64,000 nucleotides of DNA from Strongylocentrotus purpuratus (Eukaryota > Echinodermata > Echinoidea > Camarodonta > Strongylocentrotidae). The stretch lies in NCBI RefSeq assembly GCF_000002235.5, contig NW_022145594.1, positions 15,688,501 through 15,752,500 on the forward strand, given 5' to 3'. Below the pieces are notes generated by a model. The model saw only the letters and a program-made list of their open reading frames with translations. It was not told the origin of the DNA and did no database searches. This document shows, piece by piece, positions 1-11,737 of this stretch. Position numbers and translations under genes: made by a program. Each line of letters begins with the position of its first letter. Within the stretch, counting starts at the first letter, position 1.

Positions 1-47
1 GACAGAGTTGTAAAGTAGCGCTTTTTATGGCAGTATGAGATGACTGA

Positions 48-108
48 ATGATGATATTGATTTGATTAAAAGCTCTTTTTTTTCTGGTTTTTATCATCTC
101 CAAATGTG
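48..108 (+). pseudogene. A1 signal-peptide exon with nonsense codon
   Basis: The exon aligns to the A2 signal exon, with a shared ending IISK and a gtaag donor after position 108. TGA at 63-65 replaces TGT, so translation from the ATG at 48 or 51 stops after a few residues. Confidence 0.7.
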
Positions 109-794
109 GTAAGTTGTACTTCATCTTTGGATTGTAAGTGTAAAATGAGCTTAGCCTAGATGGGATTTCGGGAGGTGTAATCGATATAAATGGATGCAAT
201 ATTTTGTTTAGGCAAAACTATCCATAGTCCTTTGATTCATGATTTCCAAACGCTCTATATCGTGTAAGCCGCCACATTTTGTTTTATTATCCCAATTACA
301 TGATGGAGGTACAAAGATCATTGTGAACGAAACTGGTCAGAAAGCTTAACTATCATATAATTGAACCAACTCAGAGATTGTCGTACATTTCACTTATACT
401 TACGCATTACTTTTTATTACACACACGTATTGGAAACTATTCTGTGCGATCAATCAATATACTTGAACGTTGGGCCATTATCATTTATCGTCAAGGTGTT
501 TAACAGAAAGTGTATTTAAACGGTGGGAAAGCTATTTGGGATGTCACGTCCTCACCCCTCCCCCATCTACTATTGAATAACAATTGAAAGAAAGCAAAAA
601 GTAAGATTAAAGAGAAAGAGAAAGAGGAACATGGAAACAAGCAGGAAAAGAACAAGATTGGAACATCATCATAACCTCTTTCATAATAAATCGGTAGTCT
701 TGAAAATGTGCATTTAATTTGCTGAGTACACCGGTGCCGCTCCCCCCCCCCCCCCACTAGTCCAGTACTCCTTACTTTAATTTCACCCATACAG

Positions 795-1151
795 GATACC
801 ATGCATTTCAAGTGTCGATTCGGACAGGCAACTACTCTCTACCAGTTATTGGGGAAGATTTCACACTGGTTTGTACCTTCACGCCGCCAACCAGGAATCG
901 ACTTGTAATTTGGGAAAGGAGAGGTAGTTTCAATACGCTGGCCTCTCACGACTGTCAAGATCATCGTTCTTGTGGATTTACTGTTCTTAACCAATGGAAA
1001 TTTAGCTTGTTAGCAGACTATTACAGTGTGAATCTTACAATAAAACAACTTCACAAAAGTGATGAAGACAACTACCAATGCACTGTAAGCGGTACGGTTG
1101 GGCCAGCGAATCCAGTATCATCTAGCACGTGAGTAACCCCATTATTACCAG
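795..1151 (+). pseudogene. A1 V-like Ig exon, late nonsense codon
   Basis: The acceptor is acag at 791-794. The first cysteine (LVCTF), tryptophan (VIWER) and second cysteine (DNYQC) of an Ig fold are present, plus a CX5C pair (SHDC...SC). TGA at 1130-1132 interrupts the G strand; the reading frame continues as VTPLLPG to a phase-1 donor. Confidence 0.8.
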
Positions 1152-1575
1152 GTATACTATTCATTAAAACAAAAAAGCCAAAATAAAGGTAAACGTTTTT
1201 ATTCAAACGCGTCACTGTGGCAAACTCTACAAAGATTTCTTTACCAACATTTTACACAAGGATTGGCGTGTTCTTAACTGGGTATATTGTACAAAGCATT
1301 CGATAAAACAATCAGCGATATAGTTTCTTTTAATGCGTCTAAATATTCGGCTACAAACTAACTTACACGACAACACCAACAAAGCGATGAAATGAAATTA
1401 AATGATTAATTCAATGATATGTGATATTCCAATATGTTTTTGTTGAAGTTGTAATCTTTGAAAGCTTGTGATAACAGTCAATAGTGATTACATCTCAAGG
1501 ATTTAGACTATCAGATAGAGCAAGTTATATTGGAGTTAGGGTTTTAATCATAGATATTCCCTCTTGTGTCGCTAG

Positions 1576-1905
1576 CCCCACCCAGTTGGCTCATTATCAC
1601 TAATGCAAGATCGAGCAGTTACCTGAGCAACATCACTGTTACGGTATCAGCTGGACAGCCGTACGACATCATATGCGAAGCATACGGGGCAAGACCTCCT
1701 TCAGTACTGAAATGGCGTATACCAGATGGTGTAACCGTTGTTCGTCAAGATCAGTCTGATGTCGTACGAGGCAAAAGCTATGTCTCTCAGAACACTGTTA
1801 CAATCACACCCTCTATAAATGATCAAGAAAAGAATATCGGCTGCGTAGCATCACATCCAGAACTACAAAATAAACTTCAACGCTCAGTGCACTTAAATGT
1901 TTATG
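1576..1905 (+). CDS. A1 Ig2 exon (CD80-like C2 type)
   Basis: Open Ig exon with IICEA, GARPPSVLKW and the second cysteine in GCVASHPEL. The ARPP...W and P-x-x-D-x-x-x-x-x-x-C-x-A pattern matches CD80-like C2-set domains of nectin and nephrin relatives. Phase 1 at both ends. Confidence 0.85.
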
Positions 1906-2205
1906 GTTAGTACACGTGTTAAGTAAGTAGCATGTCTTTATTGTAGTTATGTGGTAAAAGGTGAGATCAATAATACTGTTTATGTACTTCTCTAATAAAT
2001 TCTAAAAATTCGAGCAGTTTCTGGGCCGAAATATGTATAAATGTTTACAAATGTTTATTCACGAGATTCACATTTTCTCTACAAGTACTTTCTTTCCATC
2101 CATATTCACAAACGTATCAAATATATATATATGAATATGTATGTTTTCCTTGAAACACTATCTAGCGTTTCTTACATGCTTTCTTCCCAATTTCTCTTTA
2201 TTAAG

Positions 2206-2545
2206 TAATGCCCTCTAGCCTGTTGATTTTTCTATCTGGAGAAAGCGAGGAAAACGGACAAGGGTCAACCACCATTGACGTTCAAGAAGATTCCTTGACT
2301 TCAATCACTTGTAAAAGTATTGGATCACTACCAGCAGCTGAAATATCATGGAGATTTGACGACAACAAAAGTCTTTCCAGTGACTTAAGTTTTGAATTGT
2401 AGCAGTGCTGTAGATCACAGTTTGTTCGACACCGAAAGTACCATCAAGATACGCCATGAAAGAAAACACCACGGGAGTTACCCTTGGTGGTATGCATATC
2501 TGGGAGATTATCTTGATATACGGGTAGCTAAACTGATGGTTTATA
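2206..2545 (+). pseudogene. A1 Ig3 exon, frameshifted
   Basis: The first half reads SITCKSIGSLPAAEISWRF. A net 2-base deletion around 2388 relative to A2 shifts the frame and gives TAG at 2400-2402. The second half is recognisable in the next frame (SLFDTESTIKI). The A2 cysteine codon TGC has become TGG, so the disulfide would be lost even with the frame restored. Confidence 0.8.
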
Positions 2546-2896
2546 GTGAGTTCAGGTTCTTTGATATACCGGTATCCATTTGCATTGAACTTGATCGGAC
2601 ATTGTTTGTACTGAAAGTCCCATTCATTACTCATAATTAAAAAGAGGTGACTGTTTTATTTATTAATATTTACCCGATGTTAACAAAATTATCATTATAG
2701 TTATAACTTATAACTAAATTGGCGTCTCCTTGGACTGGGAGGGGAAATAAGGATTGGTTGTCAGCATGACCCTCGTGTCTTTTCTCCTCGCTGTATAACT
2801 TAATGTCATATTTAAGAGCTTATATATTTAACCAAATGAAAATTTGAGTCATCAAGGTTTTATCCATAACCATATATAATTCATTTCTGTGTAAAG

Positions 2897-3205
2897 GCCC
2901 ACCAAAAGATGTTAGAATTACCAAACCAGAGGACCTACAAGATGGTATAAAAATCAATGTAAGCTGCAGAGCTGCAAATGGATACCCTGCTCCGCTCATC
3001 CATTGGTACATCGGATCTAGAAATGTGACAAATGATTCGTCTATTAAAACTTCAAATGATGAAGCTGATCGGTATGATACTGAAAGCACCCTCACCCTCA
3101 TACCAAAGAGGATTCATTATAGGAAACCTCTTCTCTGTCAGGCAGTTCAACCTACAATAACCGCAATACGGCCATTGAATGATAGCATGGTGCTTAACAT
3201 ATCAT
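2897..3205 (+). CDS. A1 Ig4 exon
   Basis: Open exon with the pattern VSCRAANGYPAPLIHWYIGS and a second cysteine in LLCQAVQP. Phase 1 in and out, donor t|gtgagt. One N-linked site follows the tryptophan strand (NVT). Confidence 0.85.
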
Positions 3206-3523
3206 GTGAGTATCCATTTTCATTAATCCTTTTGGTAACGATATTATGATAGTCTTCGACTACTATTTCCTCATTTGATTATATAATTGTATTTTTTTTT
3301 TATATCTGTATGTAAAATTCTATAAATGTTTCACACATCACCCATCGGTTGTAATTTTTCCGATCTTACAAGAGGATGCAGTCAAAGTAATGGGCTATAT
3401 TTACATTACGGATTTCATTTTGTTCATGCATGCCATTGACAAGTCTATTCATCCATTTCCATCCCCATCCCAATTCACACCTCAGCTCAAAACCAATTGT
3501 TCAATGCTTTTTCTATACATCAG

Positions 3524-3829
3524 ACTTCCCAGTTGTGTTTATTACTTCTCGGCGGCTTACATCAAATAAAGTACGTGCTGGTTTTGTGTTGACATGTACG
3601 GCAGACGCGAATCCTGTTGCCTCTATCTTCTATTGGTTCTGTAATGACACACTTCTTTGTGACGGCACCCGAAATATGTCACTCTCCAAGACTATAACCG
3701 GAGGTGAAACGCTAACCTCTAGCGAAGTGGTGCTTCGAAACTCCCTGTCCGAAGATCCTTGTGAATACAAATGCTCTGCTGTTTCAAGATATGGTTCCGG
3801 TAGTGCGGTCTTCAACTCAACAGTTTCCC
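3524..3829 (+). CDS. A1 Ig5 exon
   Basis: Open exon: FVLTCTADANPVASIFYWFC, then CEYKCSAVSRYGSGSAVF. As in A2, an extra cysteine lies just after the tryptophan and another just before the second canonical cysteine, so a second disulfide is possible. Donor c|gtaagt. Confidence 0.85.
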
Positions 3830-4076
3830 GTAAGTTGAAATGTGTTTCCATTATATATATTAAGGTTAATTTATGTCTTGCCTATGTGATTCTCTTTCTT
3901 TTTCATTATCTGAATTGGTGCTTGTTTCCAAATAAAAAATAATAATCTCGTTTTCATGAATTCTTCTTCTTTTTTATCAAAATGAGTAATTAACAACAAA
4001 TTATGGCACTGAATGAACAGTCTCTACCGATTTTACAGAACTTTTCTTTTTACCACTGATTAACCCTGAAATGCAG

Positions 4077-4186
4077 TTATCCTCCATTCACTATCTCGGC
4101 TCATCGTCAACCAAAACCAAACGACATCTTCAGCTTTCTTCGTTGCCTGTCAACCTGGATGCAGCAAATTCAAGGAATTCAAATCG
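4077..4186 (+). pseudogene. A1 partial FN3 exon
   Basis: It reads RLIVNQNQTTSSAFFVACQPG, matching the first half of the B1 FN3 exon (VEQNQTTS...VAWQPG) but then diverging. A gtgagt donor follows at 4187; the same donor context occurs in A2. The conserved tryptophan is cysteine here. Confidence 0.6.
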
Positions 4187-4389
4187 GTGAGTCCATTATT
4201 CATCTTCCATCGTTCACGTTTAGGTATTAACATCTTTGGCATATCCACAAGTTAGTTTGCAGATAAAGAAGTGTGTCTTTAGTGTTAATCATGGAGACTG
4301 CGTTGTCTAGGACACTTCATATGCCATTTACTGTAGCCCATTCTGGCACAGCCCGAGACTGGAAGAGCTCAAGCCCCTTTCACACCGGA

Positions 4390-4665
4390 TCTGCGTAGAG
4401 TTGCGTAGTGTTGCGTACCGACTACGCCGAAGTTAAGCTGCGTACTCATGAATAAATTGATGCTTCGGCGTAGTCCCTGCGTAGGTTATGCGTAGGCTTG
4501 CGTACGATCGGCGTATAGTTACGTACCCTATGCGTAGGCACCGCGTACCTTCGGCGTAGGCAATTGGCGTAGGGTTACGTACGGTTGCGTAGGCCTGGCG
4601 TAGGGTTGCTTACGGTTGCGTAGGCCTGGCGTAGGGTTGCTTACTGTTGCGTACGGTTGCTTACT
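4390..4665. repeat. Left sub-terminal GCGTAG repeat array
   Basis: Many copies of GCGTA(G/C) occur in variable spacers, including a repeated block of about 36 bp (tggcgtagggttgcttac) around 4588-4645. Open frames here are by-products of the repeat. Confidence 0.8.
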
Positions 4666-5871
4666 GTGGGAGAAAATGCCATGTAAAAATGCAAAAGACG
4701 CTCGTAGGAGCCGCGAGTATAGCCATTGGCGCTTTATAAACATATATAATAAAAAAATATGTTAAAAAGACAGTTCAATTTATTGTATAAATGAACTGTG
4801 CAGTGTACAAAGAATTGTACATGTTATTACATGTGAAGATAACTTGATCTTTAGTATAATCATAACATTCTGACAAACTGTGACATCCAAGGGGCAGTGG
4901 GTCTCTTTTGCATGCGTGAAATAGGGCTGAAACGCCTATTTGCGTAAAATAGTGAGTGCATAAAATAACATTTATAAACCTGCCATAAGTTTTACTAGTA
5001 AAAAGTGGCATTTGGTACACGTTTTTGACCGTGACATTTTCAGTTTTTTTTAGTAGGTATTAGCAACTGCTGAGGTTATTTTGCAGTAATGTTAATTTGT
5101 TCAAGATTTTATTTTCCAAAAAATGCAGACATTTTTGTTGATGTACTACATTATTGTACTATGTATCATTGAAAAGGGTAATATATGAACTTTCTTTTGA
5201 TAAACATTGCAAGGACACGTGATGTGATTTGAAAACTCAAAACGCCAACAAAAGAGAGCGCTTAATTTGATTTGTGAATAAATGTGGACAGAAGTCTGAT
5301 ATTTGTTGACCATATCTCCTTTTTTCACTCATTTGTAATATATCATTCCATAACAGTTTCCTGAAAGTTTGAAGACGATATCTGTTGTCCTTGGTCCGTA
5401 GCGTATTTGTGTGTGACAATGTAATGATATAAATGTTAGTCATTTATCAAATTTAAAGAAATATTTCTGACATACACACTCACTCAGTCTCATTAACAGA
5501 GTGAGAAAAAAATATTTCTTGGCTCATTTCAATTAAACAAAATTATATTACAAACATACGAACAGGACCACAAACGTACACACAAGCAAACAAACCGACA
5601 CAAATACATACAGATTTCCACAAAACATAATAAAATTTTCGCATGAGGCATCAGCTTATGAATCTTATCTATGTTTATTATATTAACAGCCTGAGATGTC
5701 AATTATCACAAATTTAATAAACCATAACAAAACAAAACATGTCAGTCTGAAATACCTTGTAGTGGTACAAACAGAAGAACAAGCAAGAATGATCAATGGT
5801 CAATATCTGCCAAGTTTACATCCAGGTCCCCAAACAAATCTTTATACCATACGTTTTTAATGCTTCGTCGG

Positions 5872-6180
5872 ATTGGCGTAGGGTAGCGTATTGTTGCATA
5901 GGCTTGGCGTACATTTGCGTAGGCTTGGCGTACAGTTGCGTAGGATTGGCGTACAGTTGCGTAGGCTTGGCGTACAGTTGCGTAGGCTTGGCGTACAGTT
6001 GCGTAGTAAAGTCTACGCCGAAGGTACGCGAAAAAAATTAAACATGTTTAATTTTTTGCGTTCATCTCGCGTACCCATTCGCGTCCCTCCGCGTACAGTT
6101 GCGTAGGGTTGCGTACGATCGGCGTAGGGTTGCGTACGATCGGCGTAGTCGCTACGCAACTCTACGCAACTCTACGCAAG
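5872..6180. repeat. Right sub-terminal 21-bp tandem repeat array
   Basis: About five near-identical 21-bp units built on TTGGCGTACAGTTGCGTAGG run from about 5885 to 6010, followed by looser GCGTAC/GCGTAG copies up to the inverted end. Confidence 0.85.
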
Positions 6181-7239
6181 GCCCGGTGTGAAAGCCCCTT
6201 AACCACGAGGCTTTCTAAAAGTGTTTTAACGTTGTATAATAGATTATATAGCTAAGGACTATATATGAGTACGCCCTTGGCTTTAGGAGCCGGGGAAAGG
6301 GTACAAATGTATTTGTACGAGATTTACACGTATGAGCAATTATAAAACTGCCTTCAAATTATATATATATTTATTTACACTAAGTACTTTCTAACCTATG
6401 ACTGATTATTATTAAATTGTACAATCGCCTGAAGCATAATTTGCGTTTAGGTAGAATATTCAAGAAAAGCCTATACAAAAGAAATATCAAACACACACCT
6501 TTATCTGGAAGTTTATAGCTCAACTATTAAGAAGTAAGCCGGAAATAAAGGATAATATCAAACCTTCCGTAAATAGCGAGCGTTGAACTCTTTGTTGGAC
6601 TTACGGTTGGACTTGAGTTCCATGCACGCCCTATTATATATGCCAGCGCGTAAACCTGGCACTGCGTAAAGTAGTATATTCAACAAGATTTGGTGATGTT
6701 CACTTGGAATGTATTTAAAATGCAGTATCTTTTTGTAGGAGAAATATTAACTGCAGCATATTAACTAGCACCCCTTATATCTAAAAACTATTTGTTGTTA
6801 ATTGGTACACTTTTGGCTTACAGCCGATAGTCCAAAATGAAATATTTGTGATTACTGGAAAAAAAATATTTCTAAGAAACCAAAACGTCCTATTCATTTT
6901 GGGTGGTATTCTCGAAAACGGCCTAAGTTAAACCTGGCCTAACTTAGTCCGTGGTTTAGTTAGGCCAGGCTTAACTTAGGCCGCTGATCTAAGTCATTTT
7001 CATTTCTCGAAAGGTGGTCTAACTGATCCATGGTTTAAACCTGGCCTAACTTAGTCCATGGATCATTCACCATGGTTACAGTTTCTGCACATGCTCAGTA
7101 CCGAAGCTGCGACGTCACAATGCACTAAGACAATGGGCTAAGACAATGGATGCGCAGTGTGGAGAGGATGCATCACCTTGACAACTTGAGCAATATGACG
7201 TCCAGTGGCGGAGGAGCGACTTCCAAAGCGGGGGGCAGC

Positions 7240-7770
7240 AATAACAAAAAGGGCACTTGCTGGAATTGTATCGTTGTTAAAAGGAAAATTATCAGAGGTG
7301 AAAAGGGTCACATATCACACCTGAAAAGGGGCATTGAACATATTTTAATAGGGGCACTTATGAGAATGAAAAAGAGGCACTTATAATAAAGGAAATGTGC
7401 ATTTGTTGAAGGAAAAGGGGCACCGATAATTGTGTTAATAGAGGGACCTCTCATATTTAAATAGAGCAATTATCGAAGGTGAAGGGGCACTTATCAAAAG
7501 TGAAAAGTGGCACTTCTCGTACCTGAAAAGGAACACTTACTAGAGATTTAAAAGGGCACTTATGATAATGGAAAATTGACACTTCTTGCAAAGGAAATGG
7601 AAACTTGTCGAAGGAAAAGGGGCGCGTGTCAAAATTAAAGGTGCACTTATCAGAGGTGCAAAGGGATAGGGGCACTTTTCCTATGGAAAAAGGGGCACTT
7701 TTTACAAAGTTAAAAGGACACTTTCCTATATATAAGGGGCATTTGAAAAAGGAGACACTGTACCCCCCGA
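7240..7770. repeat. Degenerate GGGGCACTT repeat field
   Basis: About twenty copies of AAAAGGGGCACTTAT-like units occur at irregular spacing of roughly 25-35 bp. The frames through it encode low-complexity peptide and are not treated as genes. Confidence 0.75.
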
Positions 7771-7789
7771 AACTCTTTCTCCCTATCTC

Positions 7790-7813
7790 CATCTCTCTCT
7801 CTCTCTCTCTCTG
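7790..7813. repeat. (TC)n microsatellite
   Basis: Uninterrupted CT dinucleotides; a shorter second tract lies at about 7911-7930. Confidence 0.9.
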
Positions 7814-9845
7814 ACACACAAACACACAATCTCACATCATTGTTTATTTCTCATTTTCATGACATCTCTCACCATTAAAATTCTCATTTGGTTCCCTTTC
7901 TTTTTTACTCTATCTCTCTCTCTCTCTCTCGCTTTCTCTCTGTTCTCTCACTGTTTATTTCCAGACTTTTTCCATGTATAATTCATTGAACCCAACAGTA
8001 TGCACACTTAAAATCAAAAGATATGAAAGAAATATTGTATATAACATATCAAGAATTATGTTCAATTCATTTATTTTTCTTAAAACAGAAAAGATTGTAA
8101 TTCACGATGAATATGATTATAAAATTGAAAGTCAAATATTAAGCTCCAATAGCCTCATAATGCGCTACTTGAAATGACAAGAATTCAATGCCTTTTTTTT
8201 TTCTTTTGTATCATGACTTGCACTATATTATAAAACACGTTATAAAACATGATTTCTTAAATGACTCAAAATCATAATTTTTCCAGTGAAACAATGAACA
8301 TCTGATGCACATAAAAAACATCATTATAAGTGATGGTTGCTTTGTAGTTCAAACACACAACAAGGACATATCAAGCTTTTTATCAATGGTTGCTCGTTTA
8401 TTACCATAGCTTCATGTTATGAGGATTATAATACAAAGGTTTTGATCCCCATGCAGTCACAGTTACAGCAGATGGAGTCTGGTTCATTGAAGAGGCTACT
8501 TAGAACTTCATAGTCCTTGCAAGTATGTCTGTTGAATGAAAAGAGAAAAAATGAAAAGAAGAACATTGTGACCAAAGTGGACTTGCATGCACATTGTTGT
8601 AAAAGTGGAGTGCATAATCAATTACATGAAAGTATTGATGGGAAAATGTGAATGAACAAATGCCATCCTTTAAGTACCTGGGCATACAAACAACAACTTA
8701 TTCGTACAGCCTACCTGTCAGAAATTCAGCAGCTCAGTAGTTCTCCTTCCTCTCCCTGAATTTGTCTCAATTATCAGGGAATTTGCCTTCATTTATTTTA
8801 CTGAAGAAGAACATCATCCTGAAACAAAAATAAAAAGGTTTAGACCTCATTAAAATATGAAAGATCTACTCCCTTGATAATTGGTCTTAGTTATAGTGTC
8901 AATCATATTCTAACTTTCAAAAACAAAATAAGGCGCCTTTCATGTAGGCAGTGACTAGGCACCCCCTCCCCACTCAGTTACTAGTAATCAATTATTTACA
9001 GAATGACTACCGGTATCTCTTTTAAAGTCAAGAACAAACATGACATTCTTGCAGTACTATCTCATAAATTTTCTTGCACCAAGTTGTACTTGCCATGCCA
9101 TAGCCTAAGAAAGCCCTAAGTAGCTAAAGTATATAGCCAAGATTGTCCCTTTCCTAAAATCAAGTCTAGAGGTCTACATCTTACTTAGATAACCAGCCGA
9201 CAGTTGGCCTAACCTAGATGTAAACGTAGCCTGGAATGTAGATTTTACAAGGCCCTAATCGTTAGAGCCCAACTTTTCCATTTTACTTCAATCTAACATT
9301 AGACCAAAGATTGTCTTTGTTAATGTTATCTCCCAAAATGAGCTTCGTGAAAGGGGAAAAAGTAAAATGAAAATTTACTGTACTGTACTGCAGTCTGTAG
9401 GTCTCTAAGTCTTATATGGTCCAGAATTGTAAGTGGTAGGTTTGAATTTTCTTCTGACCCAAATTTAAAAGTAGTTAATCAACTGTTGATTATTTGTGTC
9501 TTATTTTCAGAGATAGTTCCGCCCAAAAGTCTAGGCCAAGCTGTCACTGTCAGGAGTGACTGGTGGTAGCCATGGCAATCGAGCTGAACATACTAGCTCG
9601 TGGCGATGTAAAATGAAAGAAAGTTTGAGTGTAGATTGCACCTACATTCATCAGACAAAACAATTTTAAATCAGCAATTCATAATGTATCTGTAGTCACA
9701 TCTGCAGATTCATAAAATCAGCAGATCTTTTTAATACAAATTGTATAAACATGATTTAGTTTACAAACTTTATGCGTAATAAGGTCTACAGCTTTACTCA
9801 ACAGCAGACTTTCCAAGAAAAATGGAGTATTTATATTTTTCCTGT

Positions 9846-10090
9846 TCAGGAAATAACTGGTGTTGGGCTAACTGGCTTCGAGATGCCTATGTGGGTGCAA
9901 TCAATAGCACCGACCATATTAATGCCAGGGAAATGGCAGTAATTATAAAATTCATGTTGGGTCTGCACTCTGCAGGACTGCCTCTCTTGTTGAAGGAATT
10001 GAGATGTATTGCTCCCATCTCCTGACAATGGCTATTGAGATGGACTTTACAAGGCGGGACACGGCAGCTTGGGAGAGGCCTTCTTTTTTC
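9846..10090 (-). pseudogene. Harbinger (HARBI1-like) transposase fragment, frameshifted
   Basis: Reading the minus strand, one frame gives GLSQAAVSRLV followed by a helix and STREAVLQ. A second frame gives QHEFYNYCHFPGI and NMVGAIDCTHIGISKP. Together these follow the order of the DDE endonuclease domain of PIF/Harbinger transposases, where GxSQ(P/A)xVSR and the GAIDCTH(I/V) motif with the first catalytic aspartate are landmarks. The two parts are in different frames, broken near 9985, and the remaining catalytic residues were not found, so this copy cannot encode an active enzyme. It lies well inside the inverted repeats of the 4.3-kb element. Confidence 0.85.
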
Positions 10091-10488
10091 ATCCCCATGC
10101 ATCAATTGAAAAGAACCTGAAACAGCAGAAAATCAAGATGAAAAATATGTTGATATTTAATAAGAAATAACAATTTCTCTTTCTCTGTAGTTAATACTAG
10201 CTAATAGTATTATTAGACTAAACTACTGTAACATTCTAAGCAAATGTATGTAAAAAAAAGGAAGGTTCTGTCCATTTCCTTTCAATTTCTATTAGACCTG
10301 TCTCTTACTGGTGAAAGTTAGATCTAGATCTAGGTCTAGTGGATCCAATATTGTTTAAAAAAAATAAAAATCTTGGGGGGGGGGGATGGGTGGTTATGAA
10401 AATCATCAACATCCTGTAGAAAATTATCGCACCAACAGCCACAACTAGCACTGCAGCTCAGGCAGAGGTGATACCAGGCCGAAATTTC

Positions 10489-10587
10489 TGTCTCTTTCGT
10501 TAGTTAGCCTCTGATTTGGGTAGGGTCGGCTCCTGAAAAAGAGGAGCCGACCCTACCAAAATCAGAGGCTAACGAACGAAAGAGACA
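10489..10587. repeat. 99-bp near-perfect hairpin
   Basis: Two 46-bp arms (outer ends TGTCTCTTTCGTT, inner ends GGTCGGCTCCT) differ at only two positions and enclose the 7-base loop GAAAAAG. It lies inside the Harbinger element and could be a nested foldback element or a hairpin RNA source. Confidence 0.9.
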
Positions 10588-11539
10588 GCTAGATCTAGAT
10601 TTAGGCCTAGTGCTAGTCCACTTTTAGGCAACAGCGTCTCGAAAATCCTCTATAAAAGTAGTTTATACGTCTAGCAATGATAGTTTTAAGGTGTTGTTAA
10701 GTTGGTATATGCGTACGAAAGTACAAAAGTGCTGAGAAAAAAATTGCCCGGTAAGAAATTGCTCAATCTCAGGAAACAAAAATGTTAACCGACAATTATT
10801 TGCACGTATGGGACTGGTCTGCGAACACTGTAAAGATGTACCAAGTTTCCCCCAAATTTATTCAGTTAAAAGCATTTTAAATTATCACCAGTACAGCAAC
10901 ATGAAAGTAACAACAATACTCTATTAGCTGGTGTAACTTTCATGAGCGCTTATCCATACAAAAGAGTGTAAATTGTTATCAAATATAGAAATTCAAATGC
11001 AAACCTTACCGTTCACTCTCCGCGGACAGTCGATTTTACTGAAACGTGACGTCATGCGAAGTTAAACCTGCCCTCTGAGCGGCCTAAAGTTAGGCCGAAC
11101 TATGACGTATTTAAGCCTGGCTTATCTTTAGGCCACCTTCGAGAATAGCAAAAAAGATAGTCCATGGTTTAAACCAGGATTAGGCCACTGATTTAACTTA
11201 GGCCGCTTTCGAGAATACCACCTTTTCTTTTTTTTTTTTAGAATAGAACATATTTATGTCCAAACGGGAATAAATAATACACATATTCCCTACTTATCCC
11301 ATTGTGAAAACACAACAGTTTATATAACTCCCCGTCATTCCTCTTCCTAAATATATATACCTATTGTTTGAAGCTGAATGGCTTTAGCGAACGTTAAAAG
11401 TAAAATAATAATAGTCAATGGTTGCCTATAATAACAACTAAGGTAATACTTCCAAAAGAGCCAATTGCTGTAAGTTTCCCAAACTCCCCTTTTATTTGAA
11501 AATGGCAGTGCACTTATGCACTTCAGTGAGATAGATTCC

Positions 11540-11549
11540 TTTCACTTTC
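11540..11549 (-). promoter_or_regulatory. IRF/ISRE-like site upstream of B1
   Basis: The reverse complement reads GAAAGTGAAA, matching the GAAANNGAAA core bound by interferon regulatory factors. It lies about 190 bp before the B1 ATG, and related sites occur at the same place in B2, B3 and B4. Function is inferred from conservation and the motif only. Confidence 0.45.
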
Positions 11550-11737
11550 GAAGCGCAAGAAAGAAGTGAATAAGCATATCATCAATTTGTCTATATGTCC
11601 ACCCATTCAGTCATTGGAAATCGTTATTGCACATCGCTCATTGTTTAGTTATCCATGTATTATGTTAGGTTGCAGGAGGGTTTCTGCAACGTACCTCCTA
11701 AGTTGAACTATTCAAGGAAATGAGACGTAATAACAAC

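Larger units (their letters stand above)
48..4186 (+). pseudogene. Module A1: decayed multi-Ig gene (signal, V, four Ig, partial FN3)
   Basis: Exons at 48-108, 795-1151, 1576-1905, 2206-2545, 2897-3205, 3524-3829 and 4077-4186 were placed by alignment to the intact module A2 and by GT-AG junctions, nearly all phase 1. The ancestral product would be a cell-surface or secreted protein with a V-like Ig domain and four further Ig domains. Three lesions argue against a working gene: TGA at 63-65 in the signal peptide (TGT in A2), TGA at 1130-1132 near the end of the V exon (CGA in A2), and a net 2-base loss near 2388 in Ig3 that leads to TAG at 2400. Ig3 has also replaced its second canonical cysteine by tryptophan. 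Ig2, Ig4 and Ig5 remain open. The promoter lies outside the window. Partial use of the intact exons by alternative splicing cannot be excluded. Confidence 0.75.
4380..6191. mobile_element. 1.8-kb non-autonomous DNA transposon with 9-bp target duplications
   Basis: The ends are inverted copies starting TCACACCGG and followed by TGCGTAGAGTTGCGTAG. The element is bounded by the 9-bp direct repeat AAGCCCCTT at 4371-4379 and 6192-6200. The A2 module has the matching stretch without the element (around 32390), so this is an insertion at a resolvable empty site. A 9-bp duplication suggests a Mutator-like element; hAT elements usually make 8 bp. No transposase was recognised. Both sub-terminal regions are packed with degenerate GCGTAG-type repeats, and the AT-rich middle has no coding signal. 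Confidence 0.8.
4187..6900. other. Spacer between A1 and the Harbinger element
   Basis: No gene is supported here. Outside the 4380-6191 element the sequence aligns to the A2-B2 spacer (about 32207-32800). Both carry a stretch ending in an accacgaggctt motif, and both continue into the AT-rich upstream region of the B module. Confidence 0.6.
6901..11222 (-). mobile_element. 4.3-kb PIF/Harbinger DNA transposon with decayed transposase
   Basis: The ends are long, imperfect inverted repeats beginning GGTGGTATTCTCGAAA, continuing as alternating GGCCTAA / TTAGGCC blocks. The flanks are T-rich on both sides, consistent with a 3-bp TTT duplication. The homologous point of the A2-B2 spacer (about 32770-32790) lacks the insertion. 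A transposase fragment on the minus strand at 9846-10090 assigns the family. The interior also holds a degenerate repeat field (7240-7770), TC microsatellites and a 99-bp hairpin (10489-10587). No intact second Harbinger protein (Myb/SANT) was seen. Confidence 0.85.

Noticed and set aside
5796..6106. Repetitive frames coding for LGVQLRR-type and GLAYSCV-type peptides
   Set aside because: They translate the 21-bp GCGTAG repeat, which reads open in more than one frame by chance.
4390..6180. CRISPR array, because of regular short repeats
   Set aside because: The units are contiguous 21-bp tandem repeats without unique spacers, in an intron-bearing eukaryotic genome.
7974..8177. Small + strand frame after the TC repeats
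   Set aside because: AT-rich, no domain and inside the Harbinger element; compositionally like its non-coding surroundings.
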